Positions 1 to 18,560 of a stretch of 64,000 bases of DNA are shown one piece after another. The notes under the pieces are model-generated. The model was not told the origin of the DNA and did not search any database. It saw only the letters and a program-made list of their open reading frames with translations. Each line of letters starts with the position of its first letter. Within the stretch, counting starts at the first letter, position 1. Source of the stretch: Proteles cristata cristata (taxonomy: Eukaryota > Chordata > Mammalia > Carnivora > Hyaenidae). Location of the stretch: positions 496,001 to 560,000 of the forward strand of contig JAESUZ010000761.1 in NCBI GenBank assembly GCA_017311185.1. Direction: 5' to 3'. Position numbers and translations under genes: made by a program.

Positions 1-2220
1 GCAAATCGGGCACAACAGTATTAAGCTGCTAAGCTTTGGGGCCATTTGTTACACAGCTGTGGGTCACAAATACACTCACCTTAGCCAGCCCCAGTCTCCT
101 GCCTCTCTGTCCCCTTACCCAGCTTTACTTTCCCTTGTAGCAGAGTTACCACCGGGGCATTTTTTCCAGCCCAGAGCCTGGCCCCGTGCCCACGTTTAGT
201 AATTACTTGTGAATGAGTGAGTAGGGGACAATGCCCAAAGGGACAGTGCCATAGCTCAGAAGAGGCAGAAGTGGGAGGCTTAGGAGGGAGGAGGCTGGCT
301 CACCCCAATCCCAGCTGCCCTGGAGGCTACCATCTGAGCAGAGACCGGGGGCCCTGGTCTTCCTCCTCTTCAGAAGGATGCTGGTCAGGGCCCAGGATCG
401 AGAGCTCTCACGGTCTCTAAGAGAAGTCCCAGCTTCCCACCCCTCCCCCTCCATTCCAGACCATACCTTCTGGATTTCCTCTGTGCTCTGGACTTCAGGC
501 CTGTTTTGCTGTGTTTGGTATGGAGACTTGCTAAATGCTTCACTTAGAGTGATCTAATTTTTATACCCTTGTCAGACTTTTTCATCAGAATAATGTAATA
601 GATAAGAAAAGAATCCTTTTCCAACCCACGTGGCCCAGTTTTTGTTGGGAAATTGTCCCTGTGTCCATAAAAAGGAAAGGGCCGCCGAATCCAACCCCCT
701 CCCAGCCCTGTCCCCACCAAGTCCCAGGCTGTGCTAGGGGCCCAGAGGCCAGAGAACCTTCCAGCAAAAACATGAGGCCCGAGTTGGAACCCGGTGCCCA
801 GTCTGGGTCTGGCAAGGGCTGGCTGGGTGCCCAACTAACAGCCATTTCCTCCCAGACTGGGACAGGTTTCCTGCCCGGAGGGAGCTGAACACACTCCCAG
901 CCAGAAGGGGGCTGGGTCCTGGATGGGGGGAGAGGGCAGCCACAGGCATTTTCCCCACCTCAGCTACTTTGGGGCTGAGAGGCCCTCCTGGGGATAGGGT
1001 GCAGAGAGCAAGGGATCAGGGATCGGGCTTCAACTGTCGGTTGGGTGGCCATCTCAGGAGGAATGAGCTGAACCCACCCTGTCCAGGCTTGGGACCAGCC
1101 TGCCCTGTGTCCCAGGTGTGTCCCAGGGTGGGGAGTGGAGAATCCTATACCAGACTCTGTCCTGAAGCCTTTGGGGGACTGTGGTGGCCTTTGTTGAGAA
1201 GCAGGGCTTGCCAGATCTGGAATCCTCCAAGAACCTTCTCCCCCTCACCTCCTCCCTACTGCCTTCTCCACCACAGAGAACCTGACCCTCCCAGCCCCCA
1301 GGAAGCCTGGAAGCCGCAGTCTCCTTCACCCTGTGGGGCCCCTCCTGGGAAAGAGTCCCAAGCTGGGCCTTCAGTCCCCGTGGAAACCGCCCTGTGGGCT
1401 GGATGCTCAGGCCAGAGTAGCATGGCTGTGATGGAGCATCAGGCTACCCTGCTCACAAGGTGGCTGGAACCATATTCCAGAACCTTCCAGGAATGGACCT
1501 GCCATATCTTATGCACGTTCCCCGGCCCCAGTTCTTTGACAAGAAGAGAGTGGCAGGAAGCAGGCAAAGCACGTGAGCTCTGGGGGTCAGGCCACCTGGA
1601 TTAAAATCCTGACTTAGCCACTAACTAGCTCTGTGACTTTGAGCAAGTTACATAACCTCTCTGGGGCTGTTTCTGGATCTGTAAAAAGGGATAACAGGAC
1701 CTGCCTCTTGAGGCTGATGTCAGAATGAAATGAGATCGTAAACGTGCCGGGATTAGTGCTCGGCACATCGTAAGCACCCTACATGTGGCAATTTTTCTTC
1801 TGACAGACTCAGAGAGTGGCAGCGAAGCACCCAAGGCCACACAGCAAGTAAGCAGAGGGGCTGGTACCCAACCTTTTCCCAGATGCTCTGTCGCCTCCCT
1901 GGCCTGGGCCCTGCAGGAATTCGAGGCTGAACAAGGCTGAAATGGCAAGGATTATCCCTGTCTTAGACGAGCCTCCCTTCAGCTGTTTCTCAGCCTGGGA
2001 CGGGACAGAACACGGCACCAGCCACGCACGACGGCAGGTGGGTGCTAGACCGCGTGTCCAGGCCACTGCTTCCCCGTCACTTCCTCAGCCACCTCAATAC
2101 TGAACTCCCGAACCCCAGGGCACTCACCCTGGCATGTATCCCCGGGGCCTTCCCCAGCCTCAGGCGCTGTGTGGCCTCAGAAAAGCTTCTTTCCCTCTCT
2201 GTGTGTGCATGATGCTAACG
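1..2220. other. Intergenic region downstream of TMEM82
   Basis: No exon of a recognised gene was found. The stretch is moderately GC-rich and contains one MIR SINE near 1,575-1,810. A 211-codon open frame on the plus strand (969-1,604) has no recognisable domain and runs into the MIR, so it is treated as chance. In the conserved mammalian order the next gene on this side would be FBLIM1, transcribed the same way; a non-coding first exon of it could lie here, but nothing in the sequence shows that. Confidence 0.5.
1575..1810 (+). mobile_element. MIR SINE
   Basis: Diverged MIR core: a segment like 'ctgtgactttgagcaagtta', then 'taacctctctgggg', a 'gtaaaaagggataac' segment and a 'gctcggcacat' tail. 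This is the standard MIR order on the plus strand. Confidence 0.8.
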
Positions 2221-2238
2221 CAGGTTGAGAAAATCGTC

Positions 2239-2244
2239 TTTATT
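2239..2244 (-). terminator. TMEM82: Poly-A signal of TMEM82
   Basis: TTTATT on the plus strand reads AATAAA on the minus strand. It lies about 225 bases past the predicted TMEM82 stop codon in a stretch without SINEs, so it is the likely 3' end signal. Its position supports a final exon running from about 2,502 to 2,220. Confidence 0.6.
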
Positions 2245-2469
2245 GTTGTTCATGGAGAGGGCAAAGGAGGCCAGGAAAGGGGAAGCCACTCTGAGAATGC
2301 AGTGCTCCCCCAGTCCCCGAACCCCCTCACCCCGGGAAGGCAGGTTTGAGGGAGCTGTACCCGTTGTCCATCCTGAGGAAAATAGGGGTTCACCCAGTGG
2401 CCTCCAGGTGCCCCCTTCTGAGGGCCCTAGCCCCGAACCCTCCTCTCCCTCCCAAGAGTCCCTTGAACT

Positions 2470-7010
<4,541 letters not shown>

Positions 7011-7018
7011 ATAGAAAA

Positions 7019-7024
7019 CTTTAT
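7019..7024 (-). terminator. SLC25A34: Probable poly-A signal of SLC25A34
   Basis: TTTATT on the plus strand gives AATAAA on the minus strand, about 1.33 kb past the SLC25A34 stop. It is the last clear signal before the TMEM82 start region. Using it would give a 3' UTR that includes an old LTR and a GA microsatellite. Confidence 0.55.
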
Positions 7025-7402
7025 TGGTTCGGAGTGTGCGGTAGGCGTGCCCCTGGGCCACGGCAGACGCGGGCTGCGGTGGGGCCGCTGGCTGAGGCTC
7101 CGCGTGACCTGGGCCAGTCCCACCCCTTCCAGGGACTCGCTGTCCATCTCTGTAGCCCAAAGGTCAGCACGGGCCTCAGGAACATACTCATTGCGGCTGC
7201 AGCCGGGAAAGGGCCCAGGGTGAGGACACGTAGCTCTGCTCCCCACGTTGAGCCGGTCACTCCCCCACCCCCGCCCCGGGCCTTAGCCTCCTCATCTGAA
7301 GAATGGGCATCTCAAGAGAGCCCTTTCAGAACGTCATGAGGGTTTGTCCAAACGCCCACAGACAGTGCTGGGCTCCCAGGAAGCCTCAGTAAAAGCTCCC
7401 GG

Positions 7403-7660
7403 TGTTATAGGCTACACTATGTCCCCCCCCTCCGACTCATATACTGAAATTCTAACCCCCCCCCCCCACATGTGACTGGACTTGGAGACGGGCTCTCTAA
7501 AGAGGCAATTCAGTTAAAATGAGGACATTAGGGGCGGTGCTAATCCAACATGACTGGGGACCTTATAAGAAGAGATCAGGACACAGACACAGAAGAAATG
7601 AGATCACGGGGAGAAGATGGCCGTCTGTCCATATGCCAGAGAGGGAGAGGGAGAGGGAGG

Positions 7661-7696
<36 letters not shown>

Positions 7697-7785
7697 CCTC
7701 AGAAGGAACCAGGCCCACTGATGCCTTGATCTCTGACTTCCAGCCTCCACGCGGTGAAATAGCATCTGTGGTTCATCTCGTCGGA
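7403..7785 (+). mobile_element. Old MaLR-type LTR (MLT1-like), partial
   Basis: Begins 'tgttataggctacactatgt' followed by a C-run, then 'tgtgactggacttggagac', 'aggacattaggggcggtgct' and 'gaccttataagaagagat', and ends near 'gacttccagcctcca'. This is the order seen in MaLR LTRs. It has no coding capacity. It lies antisense inside the presumed SLC25A34 3' UTR and is interrupted by a GA microsatellite. Confidence 0.65.
7665..7695 (+). repeat. (GA)n microsatellite
   Basis: About 15 uninterrupted GA units, preceded by imperfect GGGA units from about 7,637. It probably expanded from purine-rich LTR sequence and would appear as a CT tract in the SLC25A34 3' UTR. Confidence 0.95.
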
Positions 7786-8351
7786 GGTGCGCCACGGCCT
7801 CGCGGTGCCTCATGGTGACTTCTGGGGACACTCCAGCCCTCGGGGTCCTGGCTCTTGCCAGGGGCACCAGCCTGGGCCGGGCAGAGGGGACTTCCGGTCC
7901 TTGTTCGGTCCCTTCAGAGCTGAGTGGCTTTGGCCGAAGCATTTCACTGTTCTGAGTTCTCAGCTTCCTCTTGGTAAAAGAGGGTTTTAGTGTCTTGCAC
8001 GAGGACGACGCAGGCTGACGCAGGTGAGTGACCAGCTCACGGTGACGGCCGTTTCCCGGAGCAGCGATTATCATACCAGGTAAGGTAAAGCCAGTACAGG
8101 GAGGGAAGAGAATCTGCTGGAGAACAGAGTGGCTGGCCATCCAGAACAGGTGCTCTGGCCCGGGGGGGGGGGCGGGGGGGCCGGGGGCCCAGCACTGTCC
8201 ACACTCTCCTCAGACCTGTGGCAGAGTCCGGGCCTGTGGCCTGCCCTGAGTCGTCCACTCCCAGCTAGCGAGGGCCATTGCTTCCTGCGAAGTGCCGAAG
8301 TGCTGGGCTGTGGGGCTGTGTCGGGATGGGATGTGGGGGGGAGGGGACCCC

Positions 8352-11383
<3,032 letters not shown>

Positions 11384-11864
11384 CTATCTCGGGAGTCCAC
11401 CTGCTCTGCTCCGCCTCTGGGGCTGCCCGAGCCCGGGACACGCCCCTGCTGGCTCGGACCAATCCCAGCTGCCTCTGCTCTCCACACCTCCCCGCGGGGG
11501 TGGGCCTGGACCCTGGGATCTGGGGAAAAGGTCACCGGGGGCAGGAGGGAGATTGGGGGCGGGGAGAAGGTGTCAATCAGCTGAGACACCTCCTCCTGCT
11601 TTTCTTACCCTCCTGCCTTCCCCCGGGCGCTGGAGCAAAGGGCTGGGGCCCCTGCCCCGCCTCTGGCTTAGCCAGTCCTGCTGCAGCTCAGAGCCCTGGG
11701 CAGGGAGCAACTGCCCCGAGAGGCTCCTGAAACCGCGCCCTGGCAGCTACCCTGCCACAATCTCTGTGATTTCTCCGTTCCCCGCCTCAGTCTTCCAATC
11801 TGGCTTCCACAGTCTATGGTCCCACTGAGAGCAGAGGTAGCGAAGGGCTTCTCGAGTTCCCTGT

Positions 11865-12010
11865 GGAACTGATTTTGAATCCCAGGCCCTGCTATCATGT
11901 GTGACCTTGGGCAAGTCTTTTCCTCTCTCTCAGCATCAGTCGATTTGTAAAATGGGGATATCAACACCTACCTCAGACGTGTTTTGGCGGATTAGAGGTG
12001 TGTGTAGAAG
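11865..12010 (+). mobile_element. MIR SINE
   Basis: Contains 'tgtgaccttgggcaagtctt', 'cagcatcagtcgatttgtaa' and 'aatggggatatcaacaccta', a good match to the MIR core. Confidence 0.85.
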
Positions 12011-12269
12011 CTAGCACATGGCTTATCCCAGAAGATGCCCACTTCCCTCCCCCGCCTCTGCTTCTGGCTCCTTTCTCCTTTTCTTGGGAGACCTTTGCCT
12101 CCCAAGGCTCCAGGGCCCTTGGGCCATTGTGTCTCAAGGAGTGGCCTGTGGCTTTGGTCACTCACTCTATGAAGACTTGCCCCCCAGTCCTGTCCCTCTT
12201 CCTGGTTGGAGCCTCTTCTGGGCTATAGGTTTCTGGAGAGACCCTGGCATAGAAATGGCCCTTCGTCTT

Positions 12270-12432
12270 GGTTTTTGTTTTTGTTTTTTTTCAGAGAGAG
12301 AGAATGAATTTCAGGCAGGCTCCAAGTCTAGCTCAGAGCCCGACGCCGGGCTCCATCTCACTGCTGTGAGATGGTGACCTGAGCTGAAATCAAGAGTTGG
12401 CCACTTAATTGACTGAGCCACCCAGGTGCGCT
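12270..12432 (-). mobile_element. CAN-SINE, diverged and internally deleted
   Basis: A T-run with GTTTTT units, then 'cagagagagagaatgaattt' and 'gactgagccacccaggtgcg'. It is shorter than neighbouring copies and part of the CT-rich body is missing. Confidence 0.8.
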
Positions 12433-13195
12433 GTACATGGACCTCTGTGAGAAGGGAGCTCACACCCCTGGGAATGGCTGTCAGGTGCTAGGCTGCTCAG
12501 ACTGGGATCTGGCACCACCCTGTCCACGCTGGCCTCTGCCCTCCCCCTCCCCCCCCGGCCCCAGGCAGCTCTCTCCCGCCATGGACACCCCATGTCGCCC
12601 AAGTTCCAAACAGAACCAGAGGCAGAGCCACCCTGCGTGCAAGCCCACCTCTACGGCCTCCACACCCACTGTTCCCCAGCACCCACTCCTCTGCCCTCAC
12701 GTGTGAGGACCCAGAAGTGGCAGCACTGAGGGCCCGAGAGCCCCAGATCACTGCCCTCTAACCCCAGCCTGAGCCTGGCAGGCGTGGCGCCCTCGGGCCT
12801 GTGCCCAGCAGTCCGGGGACAGCTTGGACTCGCTTGGGTTTATCCCACGTGGCCGGCCCTCGCCCCCAGAGCTGGGGAGGCTGGGAAGGCTGGCTGTAGA
12901 GACAAGCTCCCGGCCAGGAGCAGTGGCCACGGCTCCCCTGGCCACTGCAGGAAATAGAAGGGAGAGCAAAGGTCAAGCCAAGAAACCCTCAGGGCCTGAG
13001 CTCCAGAGAGTTCCACAGGAGCAGTGGGTGATCATGTTCCCAGTGTCAGCACAGAGCAGCTGAGGTCAGAGAACTGGGGAATGAATGATGAATGGCCAAG
13101 GGGCTTTGTGGGGGGGGTGGGGGGGCTGGAGATCTCCCTCCTCCATCCTGGTCATAAAGGGCCAGTGACAAGTCTTGGCAATATAACGTGTCTAT

Positions 13196-13201
13196 TTTAT
13201 T
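13196..13201 (-). terminator. PLEKHM2: Poly-A signal of PLEKHM2
   Basis: TTTATT on the plus strand reads AATAAA on the minus strand, about 845 bases past the PLEKHM2 stop and preceded by an A/T-rich run. The 3' UTR (about 14,043-13,175) is GC-rich and holds no SINE. Confidence 0.75.
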
Positions 13202-14043
13202 TAAAAAAAACAAACAAACAAAACCCAGACCATCTGACCCCTTCCCCCAGCAGGCCCCTGACAGAACTCTCCGGAAGGGCCCGGCTCCAGCCAAGCAGGG
13301 GATAGTCAGCAGGCACCCACGGGGACGGCAGGCTGGTGGGCTCTGTTCCTCCCTGAGCCCTCCTCCCTCCCCTTTGCTCACTGCAAACAGAGCAGGGGCC
13401 TCAGGCCGCTGTGGTTCAGGGAGAGGCAGGGGCAGGGGGCCGTGGGGACATGCAGGGCCACTGGGCAGCCAGGGAGGGCCAACCTGGCCCCTGGCCCCTG
13501 CCCCCCACCATGGGCCCTGGCAAGGCAGGCAGCAGTGAGCCGGGGCCGGAGTTAGTGTGGAGGAAACATGCACCGAGACCTTAGTGCCCGGCCTCCCTGT
13601 GCGGCCGGCTCAACGTTCAAAAATGAACAAGGCTGCCCGGGTCTCCGCCCTGCCCCCTCTCCCAGGAGAGGAAGAGGGGGCCGCTGCCTTCTTAGTGCTG
13701 CCGCTCCCCTCCGAGCTGATCCTATTCTCCCTGTCATCCGGAAGAGATGCAGTTACATCGGGATGTGCCGCATACACAGAGCCCATAGGGCTCAGACCCT
13801 CTGCCCCAGCCCTCTCTGGGCACCACTGGCTGGGCAGGGTGCCCAAGGGCATGCGGGGCACCCACTCTGGACCCCTGGGAAGGGGAGAGACCCTGTCTCA
13901 AGCCCCGGTCGGCGGTTCTGTCCCCCACGGCAGGAGGGGGCTGTGGAACAGGGGTGGAAGCCGGGCCGAGCAGCATGACGACCCAGTGCGCGTGCCCCAC
14001 CGCTCGCCTTTTCTGGCCCACCAGGGGGCTGGCCAGCCCAGCC

Positions 14044-17000
14044 TCAGCACCAGGGGTCCCGGGAGGCTCTGCCCCGGCACAAGCTGTCGCTCCTCTGCCA
14101 GGCGCTGTGGATGAGGCTTAGGGCGTCCTCGAACTTCTTGCTGGAGGTGTCCTGGGTGGCCTTGTGGGGGAGGTCCACCTGTGTGGGGGCGAGGAGGGGG
14201 CCTGTGAGGGCTGCGGCCCAGGGCCCCACTCTCCCTCCGCGCTAGGGGACCAAGAACGGGCAACGTGTCCCAGGCTCTGCTCGGCCGCGCTGGGGGGCAG
14301 AGCCTTGCCCTTTTGGTCCTGAATGTGACCCCCAGGCCCCTAGCTCCCACCTCTGTGCTATGGGGCCCCGGGCAGCTCGGCACCTGGTAGATGGTTTTCC
14401 ACCCGGAGCTCAGTGCAGACAGGAATCGGTCCAGTTCAGATGTGCAGCTTAAGTAGATGACCCAGGGGGGCAGGGCCTGCTGGCTGTCCTGGGAAAACTC
14501 CTGGGGAGAGCGGGTCCCCGGTGAGCAGACACAGCGCTCCTTCCTCGGGGCCTGCCTCCACACCCCCCTCCCCACCGCCCCGCCCAGCTCACCAGGACAC
14601 AGTACTCCTTGCCGGGTTTGGTGGAGACGGCGCTGATGTCGGCCAGCCGGGCCGTGCCCAGGGAGCGGAAGAAGCTGGTCTGGCAGTCCTCGTGGCACGT
14701 GAAGAGGCGGTCATCAGTAATCACTAGGCAGCAGGGGATGCAGGGGCTGGGGGTTACCCCCTGTGGGATGACCTGAAGGGCATGGGCAGAGGGGAGGGGA
14801 GAGACAAGCTGGAGCTTTCCGGGGGCGGTGGCACCAGAACTCGCCCCTCCAGGGGCCCAGCCAGCCCTTTGGCTCCCCCCTCCAGAGGTCAGAGGTGGGA
14901 CCAGGGGTGACCGTGGGAGTGTCAGCCCATAGGTGGCCCGGAGCCCTAGGGTCCACCCCTGGGGTGTCTCCTGGAGGTCCCCGTCTCGGTCCTCACAGGC
15001 TGCTCTGTGAGTGCGTGTGGGTCTGCGGAAGGGACCCGGGGGTGCTGGATGGGATCTCACCCCTTTGGACACAGCCTGGCAGAGATGCTGCATCCAGTCG
15101 GCCATCTCGGCCTCGCTGTCAGCGCTCAATTCCAGGCAGGGCCGGTCGGCGAGAATGACCTGGAAGGCGTGGGGCCGGTCCGTGGTGTTGGCTCTCCGAC
15201 AGCCACCGCACTGCTCCCCCCTGGGCCAGAGGAGGAGGGGTGAAAGGGGGGCAAGGAGGCAGGGGGGGCTCAGGGCATGCGGACATGGGTCCCAGGGGCC
15301 GGAGGATGCAGGAAAGTGGTGCGGACCCCTTTGGCTCCTGGGAGAGACTTAAAGCTTCCAGGCAGGCCCGGCTCTTTCTGTGTTAACAACTTCTCTCTCC
15401 AGAATTGCCAAGATCCTTCCAGATAGCTAAGCCTGGCCAGGCAAGGGGTAAGGATCTGCTCTTAGCTCTGGCCCTCTTGGCACCAGGGCACATTCATTCC
15501 CACAGCCTCTCCGGGTCCAGGTTTCCTCCAAGCACCTGTGTGTCCATCTTCCATCAAGTCAGGAGCCTCCCGGGGGAGGGACGGCCCGCCACCCCTGCCC
15601 GGGGAGACCCTTCCCTGCAAGGAGTTCCTCCTGCTCCCTGATTGGACGCTGCCCCGCCTCCCCTTGCTTGGGGTCCTGTAGCCTCAGGGCTCAGTAGCCC
15701 CCCGGGCAGCGGTCAGGGGAAGGGGTGGGGCTGAGTGGGGGCAGGCCGAACGGACGGACACGAGGTGGGTCAGCTCAAGCCATGGAGAACAGGAGCCCTG
15801 GGTCCCAGGCTCAGACAGGGCCGCCACCTCCAGGCAGTGCCGTGGGGCCTCCCTCCTGGCCAGCCCCCACCGCGGGGGGCACTCACCCCATGTTCACGGA
15901 GAGCAGAGGGGTGACATCAGTGCGGTCAGGATACTGGTAGAGGATCCCGTTGCTGCAGGGGCACAACAGGGCAGGGGTGAGGCGTGTCCCAAGGACTGAA
16001 GGCCAGGTGGGGCCCAGATCCCAGGGGGGCCTGCAAGCTGGGGCCTGAAGCCCCGGAGGCCAAGGGCCTGCCCTCCGTGGCAGGGAAGGTAGAGAAGGAA
16101 CTGAAGAGGCATCGGAGGGTGTGCTGTCCCCTCAGCAGGCCTGGGGACCGTGAAAGCCTTGGCAGCAGCCTGCACGTGACATGCCCAGGATCCTGGGGCC
16201 CCAGAGATGGCCGGCTGTACACGGAAGCTCTCGTAGCCGGAGGGGAGTGTGCTCCCAAACCCTTGTGGGGGCGCAAGGAGGCCCCCGGGGGCTTCTCTGC
16301 CCAGTGGCCTGCCCTGCGGAGACCCCTGCTGAGGCCCGGGGCCAGCGCCGCGGGGGCTCCCACCTGAGCACCACGAAGCAACTCTTCCAGTGCTCTTTGC
16401 CCAAGTACGAGGTGCCCGCCTTGTAATGCAGCATGCCTTCTTTGGTGATGGTGCCCTCAGGGGGGGAGCAGAGGCAGGGGACTGGACCCAGAGACTCGTC
16501 CAGGGGGTCCTCCCAGTGCACAAGCCCGTAGAAGCGCACAGTGACAGTGGTGGCCTGGGAGGGACGACAGACAGAGCGGTGAGGTCTGGGTACCCGGAAT
16601 GGCCACAGAGAAAGCAAGGGAGTGCCCCAGGAGGACCCAGGGCTAGGACCCCCTCCCAGGTGGGTGATGGAGAGCTCCGACAGACATCTATTTGCCCTGC
16701 CTGGCCCCTGACCCCACGGTACCTCCCCACCCCCCCCCACCCCCACTGCTGGCTCTTACTTCACACTTCGATTCCTGGGCCACAAATTTGGCCAGTGCCA
16801 GCTTCTCCATGGTGGCATCGGTCAGGATGCTGGGGTACGGGGGTTCCCGGCAGCCTTTGATCATGGCGGACTTCAAAGAAGCCAAGAAGAACCTACGCGA
16901 GGGACTGGGGTTTGCTGTCAGAGGCCTGGGGGACCCACACCCCTCCACTGGGCAGGACCCCGACCTGGAGGCATCACGGGAAGCTCGGAGAGGGGCCTGG

Positions 17001-18560
17001 CTGGAACCAGAGCTCAGGGCAGCAGGTGGGGCGATGAGGGACGACCAGGGGAGGGGGTGCAGTGCAACGGAGGGGACCCAAGTCCCCATAGTGACACGAT
17101 CTTATCACGTGTACTTCCTGTACGAAAGCACGTGGTCCAGTGGCCGGGGCTCGGGTCTCTTTCCCGATGGGGAACTCATACCAGCCCCCTTCCTCTCTGC
17201 AGGCCACACAGGGTCTGGGGTCACCTGAGCTGATGACGGGAGCGTCAGTGTGCGCGTGCATTTCCCTGACGGTGCCGCAGGGAACATAGCCGCTCTACTG
17301 TGTCCCACTCGTCACCCTCCTCCCCCGGGAGTGGGGCGTCCAGGCCAGGGCCACTCTCCAGTCCTACAGGAACGGGGAGGTGGGGTGTGTGTAGGGGGCA
17401 GATTGCGGGAGTAAGTGTCACTCACTCAGCCAGGGCCACGTCAGCCGTGTCCAGCAGAAACTGCTTCCTGCGGTTGGTGCACACCAGCTTCACTGTCTGC
17501 TGGTCGAGGCCCACCTGCCAGAAACACACCTTCACATGCACATGGGCTTGGCTGCTGCCTGCCGGAAGGGGCAGCCACAGCCAGGCCAGACCAAGGCCCG
17601 GTTGGGGAGGAGCAGGCAGACCCTGGAATCGCCTCGAGGTAAAGCCCCAGAGGCCTGGGACCCTGGGTCGTGAGTTAGGGAGGGATGGTCAGAAATCTGG
17701 TGGGGACAGAGGCGTCCTCAGGCCGGGTTCTTATCCCTACAGCAGGTGCTGAACCCTCTGTGAGAGGAGCTGACGCCCAGCCCCGGGGGCGGCAGGGCCG
17801 AGACAGGGACAGGCCTTGCTCTGAGCCCTGTTCTCCTGCCTGTGCCAACTTCAGAGCCTGCACTCACCGACACATAGTCAAGTTCATTGTAAGAAACGGC
17901 CTCTTCCACCAGGTATGGCTTCTCCGCGGCCCCTGAGAAAGGAGACCCCAATGCTTAGAACTCTCAGTGGCCTCTCTTCCCTCCCCCTGCCCCATTTCCT
18001 AAGACCTGGCCCCTCTGTCTCAGCGAGGACCCGTCCTCGTCCTGTGACCTGAGGTGACGGAGTAGGCCAGTGACCCGGGTGTGCTCGTGGCAGGCAGGCC
18101 CCCGGGCTCGTCTTGGGGTGGAGTGGAGTGTTTTTGCCACCACACGCCGGGCAGCCGAGAGCCGGGCCAGGGGACACGGAGGGAGGGAGGGGGTCAGTGT
18201 CATCCTCGACCCGCTCTCAGCAGCTGCCCTGGCCTAGCCCAGGGGCGGCGGGCACCTTTCCGGAGCAGGTAGACATAGCAGTCTGTGAGCAGCACGTACA
18301 GCAGCTGCAGGGTGCCCTCCATGTGCCCGGTGCTCATCTGGATCATCTGAGGGGCCGAGACGGGGGATGGTCGGCCAGGCGCCCGGGCTCCCAGCTCCCG
18401 CCCAGGGCGGCAGTGCACTGCCCCCACCCCCTGCACAGGGCAGGGCGCTCCCCCTCCCATCCTCCCCACCCCTGAGCTCCTGGGGCTCACTTTAAAGAGC
18501 TGCTCTTCGTTTTCTCGAAAGACGTGGATCATCAGCAGGAGTAAGTGATTGTTGTCTACC
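14044..18560 (-). CDS. PLEKHM2: PLEKHM2 exons 10-20: PH-like C-terminal half
   Basis: Exons: 18560-18491, 18346-18256, 17932-17868, 17514-17426, 16892-16760, 16554-16364, 15952-15887, 15220-15061, 14772-14593, 14500-14384, 14178-14044 (stop at 14,044-14,046). They encode residues 590-1021. The annotated PH domain starts near TKEGMLHYKAG (776-786) and ends near the tryptophan helix WMQHLCQAVSK (about 868-878). Two other parts look PH-like: 591-712, with strands around LLYVLLTDCYVYLLRKG, VKLVCTNRRKQFLLDT and a helix FFLASLKSAM; and 879-977, with CLVITDDRLFTC, KEYCVLEFSQDSQQ and a helix ELDRFLSALSSGW. The protein ends CRGRASRDPWC. Exons 18 and 19 are phase 0 on both sides. The donors of exons 11 and 19 (GTGCCC, GTGCCG) fit the consensus poorly beyond GT. 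Confidence 0.93.

Noticed and set aside
969..1604. A 211-codon plus-strand open frame near the left edge
   Set aside because: Proline/serine-rich translation typical of GC-rich non-coding DNA, no recognised domain, and its end overlaps a MIR.
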